Positions 40,966 through 52,459 of a DNA stretch of 64,000 bases are shown here, one piece after another. Position numbers and translations under genes: made by a program. The notes under the pieces were generated by a model, which did not search any database, was not told where the DNA came from, and saw only the letters and a program-made list of their open reading frames with translations. This DNA is from Scheffersomyces stipitis CBS 6054 (Eukaryota > Ascomycota > Pichiomycetes > Serinales > Debaryomycetaceae). How positions within the stretch are numbered: position 1 is the stretch's first letter; the number at the start of each line of letters is the position of its first letter. The stretch lies in contig NC_009047.1 of the NCBI RefSeq assembly GCF_000209165.1, positions 372,001-436,000 on the forward strand, in the 5' to 3' direction.

Positions 40966-42609
40966 CTACTGGTTTGGATCGTATGGGAGACAGCCGAAAC
41001 GATGCAATATCCTTTCTATTCCGTCCATGCCCAACACCAACAGGTTGAATTCGGGGCCGTAACTCAATCTTACGTAGTTATACCAGATAACATCTTCCAA
41101 GCGTGACAAGTTCTGTGGATTGATCAAGAAGAAAAATCCAGGAACAACAATTACCTTCTCATGAAGACATTCGTGGAAAAATCCAAGACAGTTACTCAAC
41201 TTCCCTGGAAGATGAGACAAATTCAACCACAAATAGAAGGTGGAGTTGGGGATATTCTTTTCAGTGAACGTGAATCCCATCTTTGAAAGTCTGCCAATAA
41301 TGTAGTCACGTTTCATCTTGAAGTGGATTTGAAGTGCCTTCATTTCGGCTCTCACCTTCAATGGTTCCAAGAAATCAACAGCAGTGAATTGGAATGGGGC
41401 ATTGGATCCTCCATCCAAGAACGAACCAGCACTACTCAAGGCACTGATGTACTCCTCCGGTCCCAATATCCAACAGATTCTCCATCCTGGCAATCTGAAT
41501 GCCTTGGTCAACCCATTGAGAATGAGCACTGGGTCCTGGTTGATATCGTCCACGAACTGGGCTGAAGAAATTGATGATCCAGTGCAACCATCGTCGTAGT
41601 AGTAGTGCGAGTAGAATTCATCCATGATAAGTAAACATTTCTCACGACACAAATCGTGCAATTGCTTCAAGTGTAGTGGCGTCATACACCTTCCTGTAGG
41701 GTTTCTTGGGTTGGAAGTCAATAAAGCACTGACACCACGTGTCAATTCGTTCTTGATCATTTCCAAGTGCATTTCGTAGTTGTCTGCTTCATCCAATGGC
41801 ACCGGTATAGGGGAGAAGTTCTTGAACAACGACAACATTTCAGCATATGCAGTATAGTCTGGCAAGAAGAAACTCAAGTAACAATCACTGATGATGGATG
41901 CAATTCTCGTAAGTCCGGCCCTTCCTCCAGGCACAATACAAACGTTCTTGTATGTGTATTTGCTGAGTTTGTTCTGACGATACGTTTCGTTATAGTAGTT
42001 GGCAACAGCTTCTCTCAATTTCTTGATGCCAGCAGTAGGAGCATATTCCTTAGAATAATCCGGCACTGGAATCGTTTTCGGTCTAATGAACGAGCCTGGA
42101 ACGGTATCTCCGTGTTCTGGCGCACCTTGGCCCAAGTTGGCCCAATCAGTTTGGTTTTCGGCATCGAATCCATATTCAGTGGCTCTTTCGGTTACCCATA
42201 AGACACCGGTAGAAGACTGCTTAGTATTCATGGCAGGCTTTACAATATCTTCGTTGAATTTGGGTCTTGGAACTGGAATTGGAGAAGATTCACGACCATT
42301 TTCAGAGTGGGAAAGCTTGGAAAGAAGAGCATTTCTCAACTGGGGATTGTTCCGTTGAAACACGGCATGCTGAGAAGGGGTTCTCGGAGTTGGATTTCCT
42401 GTGTTGATCCAGGAAGAATTGAAGTGATTTTCCCGGTTTGGCTGAGGTGACGAAACCAGCGAATGTCCTGAAGGATTCTGCAGCTGAATGGCTTCGAAGA
42501 GTGAAGAGGCTGACCTTTTCAAGGCTGGGGGAAGGGTCGACTCCAATCTTTCAAACTCAAGAAGAGATTCGGCATCATCGGAGTCGTTGGAATATGGAGC
42601 TTGAGACAT
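40966..42609 (-). CDS. PLP-dependent aminotransferase with long N-terminal extension
   Basis: The 547-residue protein has a class I/II aminotransferase core from about residue 165, preceded by a low-complexity, Ser/Pro/Asn-rich extension. Motifs include the cofactor-loop PGGRAGLTRIAS (about 227), SNPRNPTGRCM (about 310), MDEFYSHYYYD with the conserved Asp and Tyr, and the Schiff-base Lys in GLTKAFRLPGWR (Lys near 369). No mitochondrial or peroxisomal signal is evident. The substrate is unknown. The core looks closer to bacterial-type aspartate/alanine aminotransferases than to Aro8 or Bat enzymes. The frame is intact, and the extension may be regulatory. Confidence 0.8.
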   Translation of the reverse strand: MSQAPYSNDSDDAESLLEFERLESTLPPALKRSASSLFEAIQLQNPSGHSLVSSPQPNRENHFNSSWINTGNPTPRTPSQHAVFQRNNPQLRNALLSKLSHSENGRESSPIPVPRPKFNEDIVKPAMNTKQSSTGVLWVTERATEYGFDAENQTDWANLGQGAPEHGDTVPGSFIRPKTIPVPDYSKEYAPTAGIKKLREAVANYYNETYRQNKLSKYTYKNVCIVPGGRAGLTRIASIISDCYLSFFLPDYTAYAEMLSLFKNFSPIPVPLDEADNYEMHLEMIKNELTRGVSALLTSNPRNPTGRCMTPLHLKQLHDLCREKCLLIMDEFYSHYYYDDGCTGSSISSAQFVDDINQDPVLILNGLTKAFRLPGWRICWILGPEEYISALSSAGSFLDGGSNAPFQFTAVDFLEPLKVRAEMKALQIHFKMKRDYIIGRLSKMGFTFTEKNIPNSTFYLWLNLSHLPGKLSNCLGFFHECLHEKVIVVPGFFFLINPQNLSRLEDVIWYNYVRLSYGPEFNLLVLGMDGIERILHRFGCLPYDPNQ

Positions 42610-45600
42610 TTCTGGTCAATTTTTATTAGAACGGATACGAAAACCTTGCAATTGTCCAAGATTATTTAGCTAAACCATTGACCTTTATATCATTTTGTGA
42701 AATGACTCAAGGCTGAAAATTTCTGGGGTGAACGGATGTCTGCTTCTAGGTGCTGCATATGGCGCAAAGAACGGCTGCATTAGATTTATTATTGGGGTTA
42801 GTGTGCATAAACTGTGAACTCAAAAAAGTATGAACCATGATTAATTAGAAATTAAATCTACTTAGCTTAACTAACTCATTACGTTGAAGTTGCTTTGCAA
42901 GCAAACCCAACCCTTAGAAGGTAATTTTAGAAGCAAAAAGAAAGAAAAATAACAAGATTTCGCATTTGTGTGCCATTACAGCACCATTTATCGAGTCAAA
43001 TCTATTTTAAGAGCTTTAATCATAATTATGAATGAAATCATCAACTATACGCAGTTAAGAGCTTCAATTTGGTCGAAAGAATTTTAACTACTTTTAGGTT
43101 AGCTGCAATTCATCTTACTTCCAAATTGCAGTCGATTTAACTAATGAAAAGGTCTATTGAACGTCATTAAATGTTTGGGCAAGACTAGAATGTATTATTC
43201 TTGTTTCAGACATCAACATCCGATTGGTCTATTTCTCTCTACAGCACTTGGTAAAGACAGTTTAGTATTCATTTTCATGTCCTGATTCTTAACTATGGGC
43301 TGAGCAAAACATCTACTTCTAGCTTGAAGCACTTATTTGAACATTTTAAATTGAGCTGGATGGTAAAGCTAAAGTTCAAAAGGTATGGTGGAATCATAAG
43401 ATTACCACACTCTTGCACAAATTATGAATTAGAGAGGTTTTTGTTAAATCAGCGCTACCTTCCTACCGAACATCGTGTTTTGCTAGGCAAGGAAGTTTTG
43501 AAGGTACTCATTTCGGCCGAGCCGTGCTCCGCCGTCATTTTGGGTGGACTGAAATCAGTAAATGGTCTGACCGTAGGGACCCACCAAATTTACTCTATCT
43601 TAATGATAGGATTTTCCTTTACATCTCCCGCAGCGGAGAGAAGCAAGGTCCATCCCAATTAGGATAGAGCCCCGAAAGCCGCTATATAGCCTACAGTACT
43701 ATAATTTTCGTGGAAACCTACAACCCGACCACAACTATTTTGGATCAACAATCATTCAGGCTTGGATAACCAGCAAAGCAGAAACAGACCTCTAAAGCAG
43801 ATTCCCAAGTTCAAGTACATATAGACCAGATTGCGACAATCAAATAGAACCTTAGTACGCTAGCGTGAAGTGAATGTCAATTGACAAACTTTGGTCTATC
43901 CTAGCCACAGCTCATTTCCAACATGGATCCTCATCCAAGGCTGACAATCCCTCATGAACATCTGAAGAATAGACGTGCCTTCTCTATTCGAAATACTCAT
44001 CCACTTTGAGTATCCAGCTACCTCCAGGTGTTATTAGTGGTCCAGTTTCTTTGAAAGTATACAGAACTGTGAAAGACAGAAGGCGAGCCACACGACCAGG
44101 TTAGCGCCAGAAGAACATCTTGTTGTCTCTGACTTTCCTCTGGTCGATGGAGTTCCTCCTGAATTAATTAATCTGTGGGCACTGCTTCCAAGAGTGACAG
44201 TCCACTAGTTATAACCATCATTGATACTAAGCGCTATTTGTGGAACGATTCTTTGTCCACAATAGTTTAGTTTTCAGATGAATTTGGGAGACTTGACCGG
44301 CAAACACTGCTGTATGGGGATAGGCTTGACAATGAATGGATATACTTGGGGGCTCTGAGGGTATTAATTAAGGATGATTTCCAGCCTTACCTAGGTCGGT
44401 CTCGATTCTATAAGGCAATTTTAGGAATAATTTCCTATCTGAAGGAAAATCTGCTTTAGGATGTATAGAATTGGAAGTTCCAATAGCCATTAATAGTCGT
44501 GGTAGTCTGATTCTGCTGTCTATGAACGATACTTAGTATGGACGATTTGAATCTAGATAAAATGACTTGGAGAAGAAGAAAACATTTTAAAAAGTTACCA
44601 TTTTAATTAGCGCCACGAAGAATAAATGGCTGCGAAAATTTTACACACGGAGCGTTGATAGACGCACAATGGAAGCCATAGAGATAGAAAATCCATGCAA
44701 TCTATCGAACTACAGGTTTGCAGGACTTTCATCTATACTTAGATCTGAATTTGGTTCTTACCTTACACTAAAGCATATCTTGATATACGTACATATCCAA
44801 TTATGAAGAAATCTAAAACGTGTCAATTTGTAGCATAACGTGCTGTAATTCCACAAGAACATATATCTGATTCTTATGCACATAATATTATAATCAGTTA
44901 TGAGTTGCTTCTGTGATACAGCTGATCGGAAACTCAGTGATACAGATGTGAACTTCTTGACTTGACTTTTCTTCATATAGTTTCTTCTTCAGAATCTGGA
45001 AGAGCGGACAGAATGAATTTCATCAAAATAAGTCTTGCATAACTTGGTACCTATGTATTTGAATTAAACACTACAGCGAAGTGTGATTTAATACTATTTG
45101 ATCCCTGAACCAAGATGTAGTTTTGTCTTGCGATTTAGCATGAGTGTTTTCTTAACGGAGTTCTGCCTTAGGGTATGTTGGATGTGAACGTGAATTGTCT
45201 GATGTTGGAATCCATGGGACACCTAATATGGTCAACATGACAAAATAGACAAAAGTTCTGGTTACTGAAAGCTGAAATTGACTAATCAAATTGTTGATCA
45301 ACCAAGAACTGCTTAATAAGTTTATATTAGATGTTAGGTATTTCTCAAAGTTTGGGTGCAAAATTGGTTCCAAATGAAATTTATACACAGGAATGAGTTT
45401 ACAAATACAGATTTAGAATCGAAGTCTTCTATTACATACTTTGTTCATATGCTATATACAAATACATTGGCATTAGGACCAAAGAGAAAATCACGTACAA
45501 CACTACCGGAACAATCAGGTAAAATGACATGTATATACACTTCATCTATTCAAACATGCCAATCACAAAAAGTGTTACAGTTTCAAGTGACTTCAAAAAA

Positions 45601-46933
45601 ACCCACCCAAGAACGTCCAGCTACTTGTGAAAAAGCACGGCGGATTTGTGAATACTCAATGTAACTATGGTTCATTATGGATAAGCGACAATAGCTTTCC
45701 GTAAAAAGACTAGTCATGTGGTTAGCTAGCAAGTTTCTCAAGCAATGACATAAGAACAAGAGGAATATGCTAGCATGAAATGAAATTGTACTACAATTCA
45801 GAGTATGCAAACATTTACCATCAGACTTGCACTTAACCGAGACAGTGCCATTCAGGGTGCTGGCTATGCTGGCTATCCCCACAATTCAACCTGCCACAGA
45901 CGCGCTACCATGCGATTTTTAGCAGCCGCAACTTCTTCGATGACAATTTGGACAAAACCTAACGGCATTTTTGATGCACGTGACGAGTACAAAGTTTGAT
46001 GTACCATGGAACCATGTGGAAAGAGGAGACATTAGAAGAAGGGGAGATTGGGAGATTGGGAAGTCATTGAAGAGTATTAGAGAGGAGGTGGATTTCATGG
46101 AGGCAATGAAAAAAATTGGTAATATCGGCGGAGTTCGGAACCGAGAAGAGAAACATCTGAGAAAGAGATCCGAAATGAAAAGGATGCGATAAGGGTACGA
46201 GATAAGAGTTCCAGATCTTGATTGTAAGGAAGCCGAGTGGGTGGATAAGAGTTGAGAGTCTCGAGGTAAGATCCAAGAAAGTAAATAATGTTACAGAGAA
46301 GCAACAGGTGAAACGGTGAAGTTTGAAAATCAGGTCCGACTTTCGGAGAGGCATTGTGGAGCCGAGCGCACAAAAGCAGCGGGACAGGTCTGAGCGGTGG
46401 TGGCTCGGGGAACACTCTGAGCTGAGTGCCGTAGGTGTCGCTTAACATTTCTGTATGATATTGATTTTTTATTTGTTCTGTGATTTTTATATGTTGAGAG
46501 TCATTTCAAGTGTTTTGTTTCTGAACATTAGTGCTTTGTATGTAATTTCTCTGGTGATTCTACAGATTCACAGCGGCTATTATACTTTTTCGCTTGAGAA
46601 TAAATGAAAAATATTGGTGCATTAATAGAAAAAGAATAAATCCGAGCGCGAAAAAAAGGCATTTTGACTTTGGAGAATGGCTGCGACGAAAATGGCAAGA
46701 GGAGCAGAGTGGATATATAGAGCTGTGTTCGTCTTGTTTGAAATTTTCTGATATTCTAACGTCTACTTATTATACGATCATATCATATTTCTACTATACT
46801 AATCAACATACATCTCTTACATCTTTGTTTCATATATGTTACACCATTTGTACTGTACCATACATTAGCCTCATTATTGGATCATATACAAAAACTCCTA
46901 TACAAGCTTTCCCCATACCTGCACACCATTTAA
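42610..46933. other. 4.3 kb gene-poor region
   Basis: This is the largest gap in the window. Reading both strands I find only short frames, several of them lacking an ATG (43324-43662, 45356-45664), with no recognisable product. GC is low overall, with a slightly GC-richer block near 43490-43660 that can form short hairpins. It probably holds the upstream regions of the aminotransferase and F-box genes plus decayed sequence. A structural RNA cannot be excluded by eye. I saw no snRNA, RNase P or SRP signature. Confidence 0.45.
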
Positions 46934-49177
46934 ATGATCACGGATCTCTACCCAGACAATGCCTGCTACCACCGTTCTTCCATCACTGAAATCAACCCCA
47001 AACACCAACCCACTCCCACCAGCATCCCCAGCCATACCGATAGCCCCAGTGCCAGTCTCAACCAGTCTTCTCTCTTAATGGGTCAACACTATCTGCATCC
47101 CCAGCTGTCGTCCCACTCGCATCTCAGCCATGACTCGTATCTTGCCAACCTGCCCAAGATCAAGAAACGAAGAGCGTCCTACTTCCCATCGTCAGAGTTT
47201 GTACCCGAGAATAATGCCTCGCTAGCTATCCCTGACGACTCGGCTGAGTTCACCACCTTGGTGCCCATCACATCTCCCCCAGACGATCGTTCCGGAGTGC
47301 ACCAATACCCATCCCAGTTTTTCCTTTCTCCCATAACCAGTAACGACTCCACAGTGTCGGAAAACGAAGACAACATCGTAGTAGACGATAGCCAGATCGA
47401 TGTTGATGTTGAAGTCACTAGTGAGCACAACCAGGAACCGCTTTCGCCGGCCCTGTCCATAGACTCAGACATAACAGACGTCCAGAACTACTCTCAGAAG
47501 TCGTTTGTAAACGAGCTGTTTTCGCCGCTTTTGTCGCTTCCACTCGAAATTCTTTACCGTATCATCGAGATCGTTTACTATGACAATCATTCGTACAACT
47601 CCATCAACCTGAATCTCGAGACATTCTCACAAACCGTGCCTCTTTTGCTGAAGAAGTTCCACCAGCTCTCTTTGTGCTTTCTCTACAAGTACGCCATCTT
47701 CAACAGACCCCACTCTTTCGACAAGTTCTTACATAATCTCAAGAAGAGTCCCCAGATCGGCATGTATGTAGAGTTTATGGACTTCCAGCAGTTTACATCC
47801 ATCGGCTTGGGCCGTACGGGGAGAATGAACCAGGAAATACAGATGGTCACTTCTAGAACCATCTCCAAAGCCCTCAGTTTAACACCTAATCTCATGGAAT
47901 TCCTAGCCAGCGAAAATATCCAGGACGACATGGACGTCGAGGTCTTGAACCATCTCTTCAACAGACTCGGCAAAATCAGAGCGCTCGACTTCTGCGGAGC
48001 TAGTAGTGAAAACTTTGTGAAAGCATTCCAGGAGCTTGTCATCTACGAGGAAGACGATGCAGAAGACGACGAAATTCCAGAACAGGACAGAATGATTATC
48101 GACGACAACTCAACTATCTGTTCCGTCTCTATAAAGCCAGCAAGAAACTTGTCGAACCTCACCAAAGTGTCTTTCCACGATTGCTCTAACTTAACTCCAG
48201 ACATTTTCAGCAAAGTGTTGCCGCATTTGATCAACTTGAAGAGACTCGACCTCAACCATACGTCAATAACATCGACGATTTTGCTCAACTACATGCCTAC
48301 TTCTATCCGTCTTACCCATTTATCGTTGGCCAGATGCTCCAAGTTGACCACCAGGGATCTCATCAAGTTCATAACCGTACATCCAGCTGTTCTGCACAAC
48401 TCGCTCCAATGGCTCAATCTCCAGATAGATTCAAACGTAGTCAGTCCACTAACAGACGTCTACTTGTTATATACTCTTAAGCATTTGAACGCACCAGACC
48501 TCCGTTACGTTAATTTAGGAGGAATGCCTGTTGGCTCTAAGCACCTCCCCATCATCAAGCATAGATTCCCCAACCTCGAAAGTCTCGCTATCAGCCACTC
48601 CTCCGTAAACCTCACCGATATCCAGGAGTACATGAAGGACAACACACAGGTTAAGTTCTTGGACTTAACGGGAATCAAACAGTTGACACGTTTCAACCTC
48701 CTCCACATATTGAAGTCCAATTTCAATTCATCACTTCGTGGCATAGAGTTCGACTACAAGATTTTGTACGATTTGACCAGCAAAGGGGAGTTCATTAAAG
48801 TCACCCCCGTCCAGACCTCTTTCATTGAATCTATCCAAACTCCACAGGTATGGAAGTTCTACGACAACGAAGGGAGGAGATCATGGATCTATAAGTTGGC
48901 CGAAACCGACTCCGAGTACCGGTCTATCATGAACGGCAGAAAACCGTCGGTTTCGGCCCAGTCGAACTTGGTCTACTACGACTTGGAAACGGGAAGCAAG
49001 ATTTCTACTGTAGTCAAGAAACCAGATTTCTTGAAGTTTGCTTCGCGGAAAATCAACTGTTCCATCGGCTACTATAACTTGAACAAGTACAAGTCCAAAA
49101 ACCACCACGAAGACGTCTGGCCCGTAGAGTTCAGCCAGAGAGGCATCTACAACTACTACTCTCTTAACCTAAAGTAG
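46934..49177 (+). CDS. F-box/leucine-rich-repeat protein
   Basis: The 747-residue protein has a disordered Pro/Ser/His-rich N-terminus (about 1-190) and a degenerate F-box (LLSLPLEILYRIIEIVYYDN, about 200-220). A long leucine-rich-repeat region follows (about 310-610), with repeats such as LTKVSFHDCSNLTPD, LKRLDLNHTSIT, LTHLSLARCSKLTTRDL and VKFLDLTGIKQLT. This is the plan of SCF ubiquitin-ligase substrate receptors. Size and layout resemble S. cerevisiae YLR352W, but I cannot confirm orthology. A Tyr-rich C-terminus (IYNYYSLNLK) closes the protein. The start is the first in-frame ATG; a later ATG at about residue 49 is an alternative. Confidence 0.8.
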   Translation: MITDLYPDNACYHRSSITEINPKHQPTPTSIPSHTDSPSASLNQSSLLMGQHYLHPQLSSHSHLSHDSYLANLPKIKKRRASYFPSSEFVPENNASLAIPDDSAEFTTLVPITSPPDDRSGVHQYPSQFFLSPITSNDSTVSENEDNIVVDDSQIDVDVEVTSEHNQEPLSPALSIDSDITDVQNYSQKSFVNELFSPLLSLPLEILYRIIEIVYYDNHSYNSINLNLETFSQTVPLLLKKFHQLSLCFLYKYAIFNRPHSFDKFLHNLKKSPQIGMYVEFMDFQQFTSIGLGRTGRMNQEIQMVTSRTISKALSLTPNLMEFLASENIQDDMDVEVLNHLFNRLGKIRALDFCGASSENFVKAFQELVIYEEDDAEDDEIPEQDRMIIDDNSTICSVSIKPARNLSNLTKVSFHDCSNLTPDIFSKVLPHLINLKRLDLNHTSITSTILLNYMPTSIRLTHLSLARCSKLTTRDLIKFITVHPAVLHNSLQWLNLQIDSNVVSPLTDVYLLYTLKHLNAPDLRYVNLGGMPVGSKHLPIIKHRFPNLESLAISHSSVNLTDIQEYMKDNTQVKFLDLTGIKQLTRFNLLHILKSNFNSSLRGIEFDYKILYDLTSKGEFIKVTPVQTSFIESIQTPQVWKFYDNEGRRSWIYKLAETDSEYRSIMNGRKPSVSAQSNLVYYDLETGSKISTVVKKPDFLKFASRKINCSIGYYNLNKYKSKNHHEDVWPVEFSQRGIYNYYSLNLK

Positions 49178-49660
49178 AACAGCATTACTACATAACATAT
49201 CATGATATCATAATATCAAAATATAAAGCAAAGATATCCCATATTCGGGGATATTTCATTGATCCATTCGAACCAATATATCAATATATATATACTTTAT
49301 GAGCCTATAATGTCAAAGCACAGCCTACACTATATCCAAAACAGTTCTCATTGCATTTTATGAACAACATATAGTACATTTTCTGCTTTTTGTCTTCATA
49401 TATTCATATCTTTAGCTCCGATTTGTAAATATAGCCGGTAATGTCACAGTCGTCCAGTCTGTAGAATTTCTCCAAATTGCGACCTCATTTCTGTATGCAG
49501 TAGTTCCGAGGAAAGAACAAAATGCCATTTCCGTGGAATGCCCCACATTGGAAACTTCATATTTAAGAAAGCGTATTTCCAGCACTAAATATCCAGCACA
49601 TTTTAGTTCCGATACCTCCTGATCAGCCAGAAGTCTCCTGATTCTACGTATATTGTCCTA
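49178..49660. other. Intergenic region
   Basis: These 483 bp are AT-rich and separate two co-directional genes. The first half is a run of ATAT-type 3'-end signals. A GGTTCGAAT on the minus strand near 49268 resembles a tRNA T-loop but has no matching arms. I see nothing else. Confidence 0.55.
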
Positions 49661-50887
49661 ATGTCTGCCCCCGAACTATCCCCTGTTAGACATCCTATCG
49701 ATGTTCGCAGCTTAACCTCCTATTTGCACTCCCTTACCCCAGAATCCAAGGGTACCACCTTAGGAGTCAATGTCCCCGACTTCCTGAAGTACAAAAAGCT
49801 CGATATTCAGCAGTTTAAGTTCGGCCAGTCCAACCCAACGTATCTCCTCACTGATGTCGACACCGGGAGGCAGTTTGTGTTGAGAAAGAAGCCTCTGCCC
49901 AATGCTAAGCTTGTATCCAAGTCTGCACATGCAGTCGAGAGAGAGTTTTTCATGTTGAGAAGCATTGGGCTTTTGAACCGTGATCCAGAGTCCAAGGGCA
50001 ACGTGCCTGTTCCCGAAGTCTATTTGTTGTGTGAAGATGAGTCCATTATTGGCTATGTGTTTTATCTCATGGAGTATATCAACGGGATCCAAATCAAGAA
50101 TCCAGAAATGATCGGAGTTTCTCCAGAAGACAAGAAGTTATATTGGAAGTCGATTGTCGAAACTATCAGTGCCATCCACTTACTTGATACCACGAAGTTG
50201 ATCGCCGAGTTGCCTCCTAGTCACTATCCACAATTCCAGAATTTAGACAAGTTGAAGAAATCAACTTACTTCCAGCGTCAGGTTAGAACCTTAAGTGGAA
50301 TTGCAAACTTGCAAAACAAGGTAGTCGATCCTATTCCAAGCTTCCAAGAGAACTGTGAATGGCTCCTAAGAAGAGCTCCCAAGGATCCCGCCAAGTTGAC
50401 GTTGATCCACGGAGACTTGAAGATTGACAATGTTCTTTTCGATCCAAAGAAGAAGGTCGTCATCGGAGTCTTGGATTGGGAATTGTGCACCATTGGACAT
50501 CCTCTTTTCGATTTAGCCAACTTCTTGCAACCGTTCCAATTACCAAACCAATTGAATAAGAAGATGTCCGGTTCAGATACCACAATTGGATCTGAAAATC
50601 AAGACTCCATAGACTTTATTTACAAGGTTCTTGGTGACTACTCTAAGAAAGTTACCTGGGACCCACAAGATCCATCCAATAACCCAATAGATCACTGGCT
50701 CTTGGGTTACGTATTCGGATTGTTGCGTTTGTGTGTTATCACTCAAGGAATTGCCATGAGATCAAAGCAAGGAAATGCTAGTTCAGGTAATGCTGCAGCA
50801 TACGGTAGCTTCTATCCATTCTTGGCAGATCTTGCTATCAAAGGTATTGAAGAATACGAAGCCAGAAGAAGATCCAGCAAATTCTGA
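49661..50887 (+). CDS. APH-family phosphotransferase (ACAD10/11 N-domain-like)
   Basis: The 408-residue protein has the aminoglycoside/choline kinase-like fold. The substrate-binding entry FKFGQSNPTYLL (about 52-64) and ATP-binding FVLRKKP (about 70) are followed by the catalytic Brenner motif IHGDLKIDNVLF (about 248-259) and the metal-binding VLDWELCTIGHPLFDLANFL (about 269-288). These motifs are closest to the N-terminal domain of mammalian ACAD10/ACAD11, which phosphorylates hydroxyacyl-CoA substrates, and to stand-alone fungal relatives. There is no acyl-CoA dehydrogenase domain, no mitochondrial presequence and no clear PTS1 (ends RRSSKF). A role in fatty acid metabolism is inference. 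Confidence 0.82.
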   Translation: MSAPELSPVRHPIDVRSLTSYLHSLTPESKGTTLGVNVPDFLKYKKLDIQQFKFGQSNPTYLLTDVDTGRQFVLRKKPLPNAKLVSKSAHAVEREFFMLRSIGLLNRDPESKGNVPVPEVYLLCEDESIIGYVFYLMEYINGIQIKNPEMIGVSPEDKKLYWKSIVETISAIHLLDTTKLIAELPPSHYPQFQNLDKLKKSTYFQRQVRTLSGIANLQNKVVDPIPSFQENCEWLLRRAPKDPAKLTLIHGDLKIDNVLFDPKKKVVIGVLDWELCTIGHPLFDLANFLQPFQLPNQLNKKMSGSDTTIGSENQDSIDFIYKVLGDYSKKVTWDPQDPSNNPIDHWLLGYVFGLLRLCVITQGIAMRSKQGNASSGNAAAYGSFYPFLADLAIKGIEEYEARRRSSKF

Positions 50888-51325
50888 ACAGACATATAGA
50901 TTACTGTTAGTTAACGTTAGCAACTTAGAATGTATTTATTGAAAATTCAGGGGCCCGGCCCTATACTAGAAAAAAATCTCTCAATATACTTTTCAATAGG
51001 GAACTGGCGTACAGTAGAAATAAGAGATTCTTCTATTATGGAACAGCTGAATCTCTTACGGTCTAGTTTCTAGTACTTCATGCTTCCTACAGAATCGGTA
51101 TAGATTTGTAGAAATTCACGTGACTGGATATGCTCTGCGGAACCGGCCCTACCTTAAAATATAGTCAATCTCAAAATACTTGCTTCGTAAAAGCCATTTC
51201 TTCACGTGACACATTTATTACTCATAGCTGAAAAATTTCAATCGCACCATTCTTAACTAAAAAGTTCAATTAAGTAGATTCTTTTTCAAAGTAGTTTTTC
51301 AAGTACCTTCAACAACACCGTTAGC
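50888..51325. promoter_or_regulatory. ARO2 upstream region with two CACGTG boxes
   Basis: These 438 bp contain two E-boxes in TCACGTGAC context, at 51117-51122 and 51203-51208, about 205 and 120 bp before the ARO2 start. Such sites are bound by Cbf1 in yeasts. I found no perfect Gcn4 site TGASTCA, though TTACTCA occurs near 51219. Confidence 0.5.
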
Positions 51326-52459
51326 ATGTCCTCATTTGGTACCTTATTCCGTGTAACAACCTATGGGGAGTCGCACTGCAAATCAGTCGGCTGTATAGTG
51401 GATGGAGTCCCACCCAATTTGGAATTGACAGAAGATGATATCCAACCCCAATTAACCAGAAGAAGACCAGGACAGTCGAAATTGTCGACTCCAAGAAATG
51501 AAAAGGACCGCGTAGAAATCCAGAGTGGTACCGAAAATGGTTTAACCTTGGGTTCACCTATTGCCATGATTGTGAAAAATGAGGATCACAGACCTCACGA
51601 CTACTCCGAGACAGACCTTTACCCAAGACCATCGCATGCTGATTGGACATACATACAGAAATACGGTACCAAGTCTTCCAGTGGAGGAGGTAGATCCTCG
51701 GCAAGAGAAACAATCGGTAGAGTTGCTGCTGGAGCCATTGCTGAAAAGCTCTTGTCCAAGGCTAATGGTGTTGAAATCGTAGCCTTCGTTTCGTCCATTG
51801 GCCCGGTTTCCATGGCCAGAGACGCCTCTGATCCCAAATTCCACGAATTGTTAAACACTGTAACCAGAGAACAAATCGATGCTACTGGTCCTATCAGGTG
51901 CCCAGATGAAACTGTAAGAGAAGACATGGTCAAGGTCATTGAAAAGTACCGTGACGCACAAGACTCGATTGGTGGGGTTGTCACTTGTGTAGTGAGGAAC
52001 TGTCCCATCGGATTGGGAGAGCCATGTTTTGATAAGTTGGAAGCTAAGTTGGCACATGCCATGTTGTCGTTGCCAGCTACCAAGGGGTTCGAATTTGGCT
52101 CGGGTTTCTTGGGTACACAAATTCCAGGTTCTAAGCACAATGATCCATTTTACTACGACGAATTGCACAAAAGATTGAGAACCACCACCAACTTCTCTGG
52201 TGGTATCCAGGGTGGTATCTCCAATGGTGAAAATATTTACTTTTCCGTTGCCTTCAAGTCGGCTGCTACCATTTCCCAGGAACAGCCTACTGCCACCTAC
52301 GATGGAAAAGATGGTGTCTTGGCTGCTAGAGGTAGACATGACCCAAGCGTAACACCAAGAGCTGTTCCTATTGTGGAGTCCATGACTGCTTTGGTGTTGG
52401 CTGACCAGCTTCTTATTCAAAAGGCTAGAGAATCTGGTGCTGCCATCGTCGGCAATTAA
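51326..52459 (+). CDS. ARO2: Chorismate synthase
   Basis: This enzyme converts 5-enolpyruvylshikimate-3-phosphate to chorismate with reduced FMN, the last step of the shikimate pathway. The 377-residue protein matches the family throughout: N-terminal [40 protein letters not shown] near residue 47, [20 protein letters not shown] near 93, [20 protein letters not shown] near 120, and the C-terminal [18 protein letters not shown] near 335. Length equals that of S. cerevisiae Aro2 (376). The start is clear and no frame disruption is seen. Confidence 0.97.
   Translation: MSSFGTLFRVTTYGESHCKSVGCIVDGVPPNLELTEDDIQPQLTRRRPGQSKLSTPRNEKDRVEIQSGTENGLTLGSPIAMIVKNEDHRPHDYSETDLYPRPSHADWTYIQKYGTKSSSGGGRSSARETIGRVAAGAIAEKLLSKANGVEIVAFVSSIGPVSMARDASDPKFHELLNTVTREQIDATGPIRCPDETVREDMVKVIEKYRDAQDSIGGVVTCVVRNCPIGLGEPCFDKLEAKLAHAMLSLPATKGFEFGSGFLGTQIPGSKHNDPFYYDELHKRLRTTTNFSGGIQGGISNGENIYFSVAFKSAATISQEQPTATYDGKDGVLAARGRHDPSVTPRAVPIVESMTALVLADQLLIQKARESGAAIVGN

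Noticed and set aside
43324..43662. 112-codon plus-strand frame as a gene
   Set aside because: It opens from TTG, not ATG, and the product resembles nothing.
43490..43690. Hairpin-forming GC-richer patch as a structural RNA
   Set aside because: The best stem is about 8 bp with a bulge and a 40-base loop, which is not above chance.
49255..49285. tRNA gene on the minus strand from a GGTTCGAAT T-loop-like word
   Set aside because: No acceptor, D or anticodon arms can be formed around it.
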